Below are positions 51,317 through 58,419 of a DNA stretch of 64,000 nucleotides, piece after piece. The notes under the pieces are model-generated. The model ran no database searches and was not told where the DNA came from. It was given only the letters and a program-made list of their open reading frames with translations. Position 1 is the stretch's first letter. Every line of letters begins with the position of its first letter. The stretch is taken from assembly GCF_900167275.1 (NCBI RefSeq), contig NZ_FUWX01000016.1:1-64000 (forward strand). Direction: 5' to 3'. The DNA comes from Cetobacterium ceti. Its GTDB lineage: Bacteria; Fusobacteriota; Fusobacteriia; Fusobacteriales; Fusobacteriaceae. Made by a program: the position numbers and the translations under genes.

Positions 51317-52330
51317 TTATAATAATGTGTATATATCTTTTTCTAATTCCACTGAATATACTTCTTTCAATTTTTCTAATCGTTCTAACAAATCATCTGG
51401 AAGATTTGTTAGTTTTATATATTCTTTTGCAATAATATCATCAGATGAAAATAAAAAATATAGTTCTTGAATAAATAATAATATAAGATAATTATTTCCT
51501 AATAACTTCACTAATGAAAGAATCATTGCAAATAAATCATTTGATCCTCTAGCTTCTTGTACATCTTTTACATGATAAATTTCTCTGGGTATTATTCTTA
51601 ATAATTTTTGTCTATTTAGTTCATAGTCATTTTCAACATAATAATTTACAACTTTTGAATTATGAGCTATTTTATTTCTAAATTTTCTTACAATTGTTAT
51701 CATTTTTTTTAACATCTCTGCATTCTCTTCGTACTTTAATACTCCATTTTCAAAATATTCAGAAACAAACTCTTGTTTAGAATTTGTTTCTAAAAATCCA
51801 TATAAATCAATTATCTTACTAAATTTTATATTTTTAAATAAGATCCATGGCGGTACATGATTATGCGTATCATTATAGTGTTTTGTTGGATTATCGGTGA
51901 TTGTTTCAAGACATTTTTTCATTCTAATCAAAAGATGATACAATTGTTGTCGTTTATTTTTATTTCTTACTCTTGCATAGTTCTGTTTATTTAAATATAT
52001 ATTTTCATGCTCTCCTATATTTTTTGAAATTACATATGCTAATTTTGTTTTAAATGTATTTTCTGTATAAACACTATATTTAAATAATAAATTTTGTATA
52101 TTTTTATCAAATATTAAAAATTGAAATAAATATTGTTTAGTAATTCCTTTTTTATATTTTTCATTAACCATAAAACAATCTTTATAACCATTTACCAAAT
52201 CATAATATGAAATTGAACTTAATATATTTAATTCAAATTTATTTCTATTAATTTCTAATAAATATTTTTTTTCTAATATTTCTAACTGTTCCTTATATGT
52301 TTTAAATGGTCTATCACAAATAACTGACAT
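51317..52330 (-). CDS. Abi_2/AbiF-family abortive infection protein (HEPN) 2
   Basis: 337 aa from the ATG at 52330 (AGGAG six bases upstream). It starts with DRPFKTYKEQLEILEKKYLLEINR and has LSSISYYDLVNGYKDCF, FDKNIQNLLFKYSVYTENTFKTKLAYVI, HVPPWILFKNIKFSKIIDLYGFL, then the HEPN motif VRKFRNKIAHNSKVV (R218-H223). A hydrophobic C-terminal helix (LVKLLGNNYLILLFIQELYFLF) is extra compared with AbiF 1. The two proteins share the architecture but little obvious sequence identity, so they are not a recent duplication. Confidence 0.82.
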   Translation of the reverse strand: MSVICDRPFKTYKEQLEILEKKYLLEINRNKFELNILSSISYYDLVNGYKDCFMVNEKYKKGITKQYLFQFLIFDKNIQNLLFKYSVYTENTFKTKLAYVISKNIGEHENIYLNKQNYARVRNKNKRQQLYHLLIRMKKCLETITDNPTKHYNDTHNHVPPWILFKNIKFSKIIDLYGFLETNSKQEFVSEYFENGVLKYEENAEMLKKMITIVRKFRNKIAHNSKVVNYYVENDYELNRQKLLRIIPREIYHVKDVQEARGSNDLFAMILSLVKLLGNNYLILLFIQELYFLFSSDDIIAKEYIKLTNLPDDLLERLEKLKEVYSVELEKDIYTLL

Positions 52331-52349
52331 TTTCATCTCCTAAATCAAA

Positions 52350-52466
52350 AAAGGAGTTATCATTTTTATATGATAACTCCTTTCGGATAGTCGTGTACAT
52401 ATTTATATGCCACCGGACCAAACATCTTATTATGTTCAGTATATCATACATTAATTTTTCTTACAA
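52350..52466 (-). ncRNA. Candidate AbiF-type RNA 2 with promoter and terminator
   Basis: On the minus strand TTGTAA (52466-52461) and TATACT (52443-52438) are separated by 17 bp. The transcript of about 80 nt holds the hairpin GTGgCATAT/ATATGtaCAC and ends in AGGAGTTATCAT/ATGATAACTCCT with six T (52357-52382). It lies directly before AbiF 2 and has no ORF. Confidence 0.68.
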
Positions 52467-52475
52467 TATTTTAAT

Positions 52476-52889
52476 TTAATATTTTTTGACAATATCTCCT
52501 ATAGTTATTGGTTCGTTATTTGTATACTCTAAATATGCTATTTCATCTTCTTTTATATTTAATTCCTTAGCAATTATTTTAGTAGTTTTTAACATTATTG
52601 CTGGAGCAAATGGGTTCACTTCCTTAGTTTCTATATTTTGACATAACGAAAACTCCTCTTCAACTCGTACAATTTCAAGTACTGCTTTAAGTGAATCCAA
52701 TGATCCTATATATCTTCCATCTAAATCATAAATATCTTCACCTGATTTTATAATTTTTATTTTTTCCCCTACTTTTGCTTTGTTCATTTTTCCATAATCA
52801 ATTAGTATTGTTTTTTTATCTAAAATCTTTATAACTTTATACACGAAATTCTCCTTATTATTTTTAATTATCCCTAAAAAATATTTCAA
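52476..52889 (-). CDS. Third gene of the CBASS-like operon, 137 aa, unknown
   Basis: The gene overlaps the S-4TM effector by 26 bp, so translation is coupled and it belongs to the same operon. The protein is beta-rich: VYKVIKILDKKTILIDYGKMNKAKVGEKIKIIKSGEDIYDLDGRYIGSLDSLKAVLEIVRVEEEFSLCQNI. The pattern G-D/E-x-hxV..G..I.D.DG..IG....L.V..V...S resembles small beta-barrels such as the FlgT C-terminal domain. No signal peptide or membrane segment is visible. Such a gene is not part of the usual two-gene CD-NTase/S-4TM pair. Its role is open. Confidence 0.55.
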   Translation of the reverse strand: MKYFLGIIKNNKENFVYKVIKILDKKTILIDYGKMNKAKVGEKIKIIKSGEDIYDLDGRYIGSLDSLKAVLEIVRVEEEFSLCQNIETKEVNPFAPAIMLKTTKIIAKELNIKEDEIAYLEYTNNEPITIGDIVKKY

Positions 52890-53703
52890 GCCTTGATCTT
52901 TCTAATTTATAAATCAATGTAGGTATTATTGGTGCGTGTAATCTATTATTAATAAAAATCCAATCTTGTAAAATTCTTAAATTAGATATATCCTTTCCTA
53001 TAGTATCCGTGTCTTCCAAATATTTGTACACTGATTTACTTTCAAAAATACTATTTTTTAATTTAAAAATAGTGTCTATATATTTCTGAAAAATAGGGTA
53101 AAATGGTAAAAAATAATCTGAAATTATTTTTCCTAAAGGTATTTTCCAAATAATTATTATAAAAACTACTACAATTATTAATCCTATCATCAGTAACATA
53201 TTCAAGTATCTTTCTCTTAATTTTCTTGAATAAACAATAGCTGATTTTTGAGCTCTAAATATATTTTCATTATCATTTAAATTTTCATCAAAATTATACC
53301 AGTCTTTTTTATTCTTCTTAGATATGTTTTTACATTCTTCTTTTAGTTCCTTTATCTCTATATCCATAAGTTGATCTGCCAATAAATCATTCCACTGTAA
53401 TCCAAAAACTTTTGTATCAAATTCTTCTTGTACTTTTACAGCTTTTGTTAAATTCTCTTTTTCTAAAAATTGAAAAACAAAGTATAGTAAACTTACTGCT
53501 AGTGTAATAATTAAATTGAATGTATTTAGATTTTCAGAAGTTATCCTTATTTTTTCTATTATTTCATTTTTAAAAAAAGATAATAAAATTGGTAGTACTA
53601 AAAAAAAATTATAGTATAGCCTTATTTTTTTTATCCTTCCATAAAGTAATTCTGAAATACACAGCAAAGACAATTGTCTCTCTTCATTTTGTCTATTTTT
53701 CAT
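52864..53703 (-). CDS. S-4TM membrane effector (CBASS-type)
   Basis: 279 aa with four hydrophobic segments at about 27-44, 59-80, 166-188 and 192-210. They are separated by a charged cytoplasmic loop (residues 85-160, with WNDLLADQLMDIEIKELKEECKNI) and followed by a 65-residue C-terminal part. This fits the S-4TM family, which pairs with SMODS nucleotidyltransferases. On sensing the cyclic nucleotide it should disrupt the inner membrane. Its start touches the stop of the CD-NTase gene. Confidence 0.78.
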   Translation of the reverse strand: MKNRQNEERQLSLLCISELLYGRIKKIRLYYNFFLVLPILLSFFKNEIIEKIRITSENLNTFNLIITLAVSLLYFVFQFLEKENLTKAVKVQEEFDTKVFGLQWNDLLADQLMDIEIKELKEECKNISKKNKKDWYNFDENLNDNENIFRAQKSAIVYSRKLRERYLNMLLMIGLIIVVVFIIIIWKIPLGKIISDYFLPFYPIFQKYIDTIFKLKNSIFESKSVYKYLEDTDTIGKDISNLRILQDWIFINNRLHAPIIPTLIYKLERSRLEIFFRDN

Positions 53704-54701
53704 TAGTTATCACCATATTTTGGAAAATCATTCCCAAATACTTTTATATAGAAATTTATTTTTGTTTCTTCTCTCAAATATATATCATTGCTTTCTCGCA
53801 ATATTTCTGCATCTCTTTGTGCAGCAATAGATATCTTATATTTATGTAAAAATTCCAGATTGTTTAAATCATCCTGTATTCCTTTTGGATCTTTTATTTT
53901 TTCATATATTTTGTCTTTTAAATAATCTAAAAAACTTTCAAACTCATCATATGTGTTATTTGAAATAGATGTACTTGCAACATATTCTAATACTAAATTT
54001 TCTAATAAATAAGAAGAAATCGATTGAAAATTTTTTTGTTTACTCCATTTTTTAGCTAATCTAACTAGCTGATAAACACTTCCATTATTAATATTATTTA
54101 ATTCTTTTATTCTTTCTCTATCTTTTCTTGGATCTGTTTTTTTCCAATTTCCATTTCCATCTGGAATTAAATAAAATTTTGCTTTTTCATCTCCCTCATT
54201 GCATATAAAACAAGGTACTATATCAAAATTCCATTCATAAGAATTTAATTTTAATGTAATTGCTTCTTGGTTTCTTTTTATATCTGCTCTATTATAATTT
54301 GATATATTATATAATTTTGCCTTTATTTTTTCTATTACTTTTCTTGAATTTAGTTGATTATTTTCTTCACATACCTTAATTAATGTTTTTGATTCTGTTG
54401 GAACGGTTATTTTATAACTTTCATTACCTAATATATCATATACTGATCCTTCTCCTTTAAAGCAAAACATCATATCTATATCATCTAAAGGTCTTATTTT
54501 AGTATTTCTTGCAAAAGATCCAAAATCTATGTGATATTCAGGATATAAATTAAACATTTCTTTATCCTTTTCACAAATATTTTTTATTGTTTCTTTTAAA
54601 AAATCTCTACTTTTTCTTGCTTTTTCAACTCTTCCAGGCTCCAAATCTACAATTTCTTTTAAAAATTTATTTTGTGCTTGCTTTAATGTTACTATTGACA
54701 T
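53703..54701 (-). CDS. CD-NTase (SMODS cyclic oligonucleotide synthase)
   Basis: 332 aa with the polymerase-beta-like core: DFGSFARNTKIRPLDDIDMMF gives the GS motif (G61-S62) and the first two metal Asp (D74, D76), and WNFDIVPCF gives the third (D160). The C-terminal half has VRLAKKWSKQKNF and SSYLLENLVLEYV, typical of the OAS-like helical domain. It makes a cyclic di- or trinucleotide on phage infection. No Cap2/Cap3 genes adjoin it, so this is a type I-like CBASS. The ATG at 54701 follows GGGGGG; 54713 is less likely. Confidence 0.86.
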   Translation of the reverse strand: MSIVTLKQAQNKFLKEIVDLEPGRVEKARKSRDFLKETIKNICEKDKEMFNLYPEYHIDFGSFARNTKIRPLDDIDMMFCFKGEGSVYDILGNESYKITVPTESKTLIKVCEENNQLNSRKVIEKIKAKLYNISNYNRADIKRNQEAITLKLNSYEWNFDIVPCFICNEGDEKAKFYLIPDGNGNWKKTDPRKDRERIKELNNINNGSVYQLVRLAKKWSKQKNFQSISSYLLENLVLEYVASTSISNNTYDEFESFLDYLKDKIYEKIKDPKGIQDDLNNLEFLHKYKISIAAQRDAEILRESNDIYLREETKINFYIKVFGNDFPKYGDN

Positions 54702-54951
54702 TTTTCCCCCCATTTTTTTATTTTATCTAAAGTAATTAAGATTTTATCTAATCTATCTTTTGATCCAGAATTTATCCTTTTTTCTATATCTGCTATCAAA
54801 ATATAAGAATCTTATTTTTTTACTTATTTGCTTAAATTAAAAATTTTTATTTTCTATTAGTTATCTTAAAAATAATCCTGACACCATTATTAACTTTTAT
54901 TTTTTAGTTATTTAATATATTCATAATAAATTAATATTTTCAATCTAATTT
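54692..54951 (-). other. Intergenic region with a gene-fragment-like frame
   Basis: Between the CD-NTase and the SWIM-BRCT gene lie about 240 bp of very AT-rich DNA. A minus-strand frame from a TTG at 54799 to 54692 (IADIEKRINSGSKDRLDKI ... KKWGEKCQ) overlaps the CD-NTase start. It has no good start or ribosome site and may be the leftover end of a lost gene. Nothing else is supportable here. Confidence 0.3.
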
Positions 54952-55944
54952 TTAATAGTATTTATTTATAAATTCTTCCTCTGTTAAAATTTCAATTGTT
55001 GATATTTTTTGAGCTTTTTGTAATTTACTTCCAGCTTTTTCTCCAACAACTAATATATGTAAATTTTCATTTATTGCATCTGTACTTTCTCCGCCTAATT
55101 CTTCAGTTATCTTTTTTACTTCTCTTCTTTCTAAAGTTTTTAACTTTCCTGTAAATGCAACTTTTTTTCCATTTAATGTTTGATTTTTTCTTTTCTTTTT
55201 TTCATATATTATATTTATTCCAACTTCTATAAGTTTTTCTATATAAAGTCTATTATCTTCATTATTAAAATAATCATATAAAGCCATTGCACATTCTTCA
55301 CCAACACCATCTATGTTTATAAAATCATTAAAATTATAATTAAAATATTCTCTAATATCTTTATTTTCTTTACTTAATATATTTGATAAATATTCTCCTA
55401 TATATGGTATCCCTAAACTATAAATAAAGTTTGCATATTCTATGTTTTTACTTTCTTCTATTGCTAATAATATTCTTTCGAATGTTGATTCACATATTTT
55501 TTTACTATTTAAAACAGCATCTTTATATTCTTTTAGTTTAAAAATATCAAGTGATGTTTTTATTGCTCCGTTCTCAATTAATTTTTTTAAATTTACTTTA
55601 CCAAGTCCCTTTATATTAAATCCTTCTGGTGCTATAAGATACTCAAGTCTATCTTTTTCTCGTTTAATTAATCCTTTTTTTCTTTTATTGTTTTTATATA
55701 AAAAATATTCCTCTAATCCATTTTCTACAAAATAAAGTTGATTATAAAATTTTTCTAATTCTTCATAATTATCACTTTTAAAATTTGAAATATTTCCATT
55801 TAAAATCTGATACCTATGTTTACAAAAATTTCCATTCTTTCCAGCAATACAACTACATGAAGAATCTAATGTTTTTTCATGTATATTAAATATAACGTTA
55901 TATAAATCTCCTTGACTTCCTTCAATTATAAATTTATATTTCAT
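54952..55944 (-). CDS. SWIM zinc finger - HhH - BRCT protein, LigA-like without ligase domain
   Basis: 330 aa. A SWIM zinc motif (C30-x-C32-x8-C41-x-H43) lies in an N-terminal domain. Residues about 108-245 read like the HhH region of NAD-dependent DNA ligase (GLGKVNLKKLIENGAIKTSLDIFKL, FIYSLGIPYIGEYLSNILS, FINIDGVGEECAMALYDYF). The end is a BRCT domain (GKKVAFTGKLKTLERREVKKITEELGG, ILVVGEKAGSKLQKAQ, EILTEEEFINKYY). The adenylation and OB domains of ligase are absent. It probably binds nicked or branched DNA. Given its place in the cargo block, a defence or DNA-recognition role is plausible but unproven. Confidence 0.72.
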   Translation of the reverse strand: MKYKFIIEGSQGDLYNVIFNIHEKTLDSSCSCIAGKNGNFCKHRYQILNGNISNFKSDNYEELEKFYNQLYFVENGLEEYFLYKNNKRKKGLIKREKDRLEYLIAPEGFNIKGLGKVNLKKLIENGAIKTSLDIFKLKEYKDAVLNSKKICESTFERILLAIEESKNIEYANFIYSLGIPYIGEYLSNILSKENKDIREYFNYNFNDFINIDGVGEECAMALYDYFNNEDNRLYIEKLIEVGINIIYEKKKRKNQTLNGKKVAFTGKLKTLERREVKKITEELGGESTDAINENLHILVVGEKAGSKLQKAQKISTIEILTEEEFINKYY

Positions 55945-56126
55945 TATGTATTCCCCCTTTAAGATACATATATTTTATTTAGCTAATATTATTAGTTTAT
56001 TTAATATATTTATTTATAAATTTTAAGATTTTTTCAAGTTAAATTGTAATTTAACAAATTGCTTTTTCTTTTCTATTTAGTATAAGAATTTTTAATATTA
56101 TATAAAAATATTATTATCTTGAATAT

Positions 56127-56948
56127 TTAATTTACTATTTTCAATCTATAGCTTCTACCTTCTTTTATTTTCTTAATATCTCCCATTGACTCAAGTTCAT
56201 TAACTTCTGAATAAAGTTTATTTTTTGATATTTCTATATTTTGTTTTAATAAAATACTACATAAATCTTTTTGTAGAATACCCTCTAATCCAAAATCTCT
56301 AATTATTTTTAATATCTCACCACGTATATCTATTTCTTTTGTTTCTAATTTTTTTGAATTATCAAATTCAACAGTTTCTTTTTTTTCTATTGATTTATTT
56401 TTAATAAATTTTTTTCTATAAAAAATTATATTAATACGTAATATACTTATTATACAGAAAATTCCCAAAGAAGATTGAGAAGAAAAATACGATACTATCC
56501 CCATTAAAATTAAAGCAATATATATACTTGACTTTAAATTATTTACTTCAAATTCTTTATTTACTTCTATCGTAGAAGTTTTTATTTCATATAACAAAAT
56601 ACTCAAAACTGTCATAGATATTACTAGATAGATATTAAAAATTAAATTTGAAAAAACTAATCTTAATACTATTGCTATAATTATAATCAAAATAGCAAAT
56701 ATAGTAAAAATATCTGGTTGAATTTCTTCTTTATATTCAAAGTCTATATTTTTTCTATTTCTTTTATTTCCAAATGTTTTGGTATAACCTATTCCTGTTC
56801 CTGGTATATTTGTAGTTATTCTTGTCCCCCTCGGTCCTGTTCCAACTCGTAATCCTTTTGTTCCTATACTCGCTCCCAATCCAGATTTACTAATATTTAA
56901 TCTTACTCCCCCACCTAATTTAATACTTTTTTGAAATCTAAATCCCAT
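56127..56948 (-). CDS. DUF4236 protein with membrane segments and C-terminal winged helix
   Basis: 273 aa. The N-terminal 55 residues are DUF4236 (GFRFQKSIKLGGGVRLNISKSGLGASIGTKGLRVGTGPRGTR, GTGIGYTKTF). Four to five hydrophobic segments follow (residues about 83-180), then a charged linker and a C-terminal domain of helix-turn-helix type (ILKIIRDFGLEGILQKDLCSILLKQNI ... LYSEVNELESMGDIKKIKEGRSYRL). The combination suggests a membrane-anchored sensor or regulator. The second ATG (56948) is chosen from the GAAGGG spacing. Confidence 0.65.
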   Translation of the reverse strand: MGFRFQKSIKLGGGVRLNISKSGLGASIGTKGLRVGTGPRGTRITTNIPGTGIGYTKTFGNKRNRKNIDFEYKEEIQPDIFTIFAILIIIIAIVLRLVFSNLIFNIYLVISMTVLSILLYEIKTSTIEVNKEFEVNNLKSSIYIALILMGIVSYFSSQSSLGIFCIISILRINIIFYRKKFIKNKSIEKKETVEFDNSKKLETKEIDIRGEILKIIRDFGLEGILQKDLCSILLKQNIEISKNKLYSEVNELESMGDIKKIKEGRSYRLKIVN

Positions 56949-57038
56949 TTTCATCCCTTCTTATCCTAAATTATTTATTTGGATATTTTTGCTTTAAACC
57001 TAAATCAAACTACAACTTATTTAATTCGGTTTGATTTA

Positions 57039-57521
57039 TTATTTAATATATTCATTTATAAATTTTAAAACTTTTTCTTTTTGCTTATCATCAAGTTCAT
57101 TTAATTCTTTAGCCAATTCTGTATTTCCATATATTTTTTTTATATTATTTCCATTTCCAATAATAATATGTCCGTTGTTATTATTATTTTGAATAGTTAA
57201 TTTTTCATTACATTCTTTTAGTTGCTTTTCCATCTCTTTTAATTTTTCTTCATATTTATTTTTTTCAAAATCTTCTTCATTTAAATATCCTACAATTTTA
57301 TATAATTCTTTATAATCAATTCTTAATCCTTCTGCTATTTTTTTTAATAAAAAAGGATTTATTTTTAATACTTTTCCATTTTCTAATCGAGAAAGTAAAG
57401 AACTTACAACATCTACTTTTATAGCAAGTTGATTTAATCCAAATCCATTAATTTCTCTTTTATCTTTTAAATACTTTCCTAATTTTATTCTATTTTTTTC
57501 AGGAACTATATAATCATTCAT
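57039..57521 (-). CDS. Prophage repressor, XRE-family
   Basis: 160 aa. The XRE helix-turn-helix (LGKYLKDKREINGFGLNQLAIKVDVVSSLLSRLENGK) is followed by a coiled coil (NKYEEKLKEMEKQLKECNEKL), an Asn-rich linker and a short C-terminal helix pair likely used for oligomerisation. There is no LexA/CI-type autopeptidase domain, so induction must work by other means, such as an antirepressor. It is transcribed from PRM, divergent from the early genes. Confidence 0.85.
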   Translation of the reverse strand: MNDYIVPEKNRIKLGKYLKDKREINGFGLNQLAIKVDVVSSLLSRLENGKVLKINPFLLKKIAEGLRIDYKELYKIVGYLNEEDFEKNKYEEKLKEMEKQLKECNEKLTIQNNNNNGHIIIGNGNNIKKIYGNTELAKELNELDDKQKEKVLKFINEYIK

Positions 57522-57544
57522 TTAATCACCTCTTTCCCATTTTA

Positions 57545-57641
57545 ATTATAACAATCTTATTCACAGTTGTGAATATAAAACAAATATTACTTAAATAAAC
57601 CATTGACAACTGATAACAAAAGTAGTATTATCAGTTGTGAA
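57545..57641. promoter_or_regulatory. Divergent immunity promoters with three operators
   Basis: Rightward PR is TTGACA (57603-57608), 17 bp, TATTAT (57626-57631). Leftward PRM is TTCACA (57573-57568), 17 bp, TATAAT (57550-57545). Three operator copies of about 14 bp (consensus TTATCAGTTGTGAA) lie at 57560-57573 (over the PRM -35), 57603-57616 (inverted, over the PR -35) and 57628-57641 (over the PR -10). The layout is that of the lambda OR region. Confidence 0.8.
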
Positions 57642-57663
57642 TAAAATATTAGGGAGGTTTATT

Positions 57664-57849
57664 TTGAATTTACATGAAATTAAAATACAATGTTTAATAA
57701 ATAATATTTCTATGACACAACTTTCAAAAAAATTAGGTTTTTCAAGAGAATGGATGTATTTGCGAATTCGACAACAACATCCTGAAACCATTAATAAAAT
57801 AAAAAAAATTTTGTCTAATCCATTATCGTTTGATAATACATCAAAATAA
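57664..57849 (+). CDS. Cro-like small HTH protein
   Basis: 61 aa, starting with TTG at 57664 behind GGGAGG. It has a helix-turn-helix (ISMTQLSKKLGFSREWMYLRIRQQHPETINKIKKILS). It is the first gene from PR, divergent from the repressor. Upstream in-frame codons lack a ribosome site. Confidence 0.75.
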   Translation: MNLHEIKIQCLINNISMTQLSKKLGFSREWMYLRIRQQHPETINKIKKILSNPLSFDNTSK

Positions 57850-57876
57850 AATATTTGTATTTTTTAAGGAGTGATT

Positions 57877-58326
57877 ATGAGAACAGAAAGTGGAAATTCT
57901 TTAGCTTTAGAAAGATCTATGAATTTACAATGTCACATTATGACTTTTGAAGAAGCTCTACGAAATGCCAAAGTTATAGATGACCTTGATGATAAAAGAA
58001 GAGAAAAAATGTTTGGTCTTATGAAATGGTTAGATGATATGAATACTTATTTTAATAAAAATATAGAGAAGATTTTAAATTTAACATCTATTGAAAATAT
58101 TCATTTACATTTAAATCAATATTTTATAGAACAACAAACATTTCAATTAAAATTTAAAGAAAGTTTTGAAATTATTAAAAATGATGAACTTTATTATGAA
58201 AACTTAGATGATGAATTGAGAAATTATCTTATTAATTATGCTGAAAAATGTAGAGAAGAATTAAGAGATTCCAATTCTAATATTGAAATGAAACTTATTA
58301 TAGAAAATAAAAAGAACAAAAAATAA
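57877..58326 (+). CDS. Early phage protein, unknown
   Basis: 149 aa, acidic and mostly helical (LALERSMNLQCHIMTFEEALRNAKVIDDLDDKRREKMFGLMKWLDDMN), with a Lys-rich tail. The ATG at 57877 follows AAGGAG. It lies between the Cro-like gene and the RepA leader. I do not recognise a family. Confidence 0.55.
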   Translation: MRTESGNSLALERSMNLQCHIMTFEEALRNAKVIDDLDDKRREKMFGLMKWLDDMNTYFNKNIEKILNLTSIENIHLHLNQYFIEQQTFQLKFKESFEIIKNDELYYENLDDELRNYLINYAEKCREELRDSNSNIEMKLIIENKKNKK

Positions 58327-58328
58327 AA

Positions 58329-58412
58329 AAGGCAGGTATGCACTACCCACCATTCTCTGACAGGAATATTATAGTGTATACCTCCTAAATTTGCAACATA
58401 ATTTTTAGGAGG
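58329..58412 (+). promoter_or_regulatory. Structured leader before repA sequestering its ribosome site
   Basis: Stem 1 pairs AGGTATGCACTA with TAGTGTATACCT around about 26 bases. Stem 2 pairs CCTCCTAAA (58381) with TTTAGGAGG (58404-58412), so the AGGAGG ribosome site of the next gene lies inside a hairpin, followed by seven T. The two stems share the CCT at their junction and compete. This suggests attenuation or antisense-controlled translation of RepA. Confidence 0.6.
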
Positions 58413-58419
58413 TTTTTTT

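Noticed and set aside
54692-54799. Short minus-strand frame overlapping the CD-NTase start
   Set aside because: Only 35 codons from a TTG, no ribosome site, no recognisable protein; noted as a possible gene remnant only.
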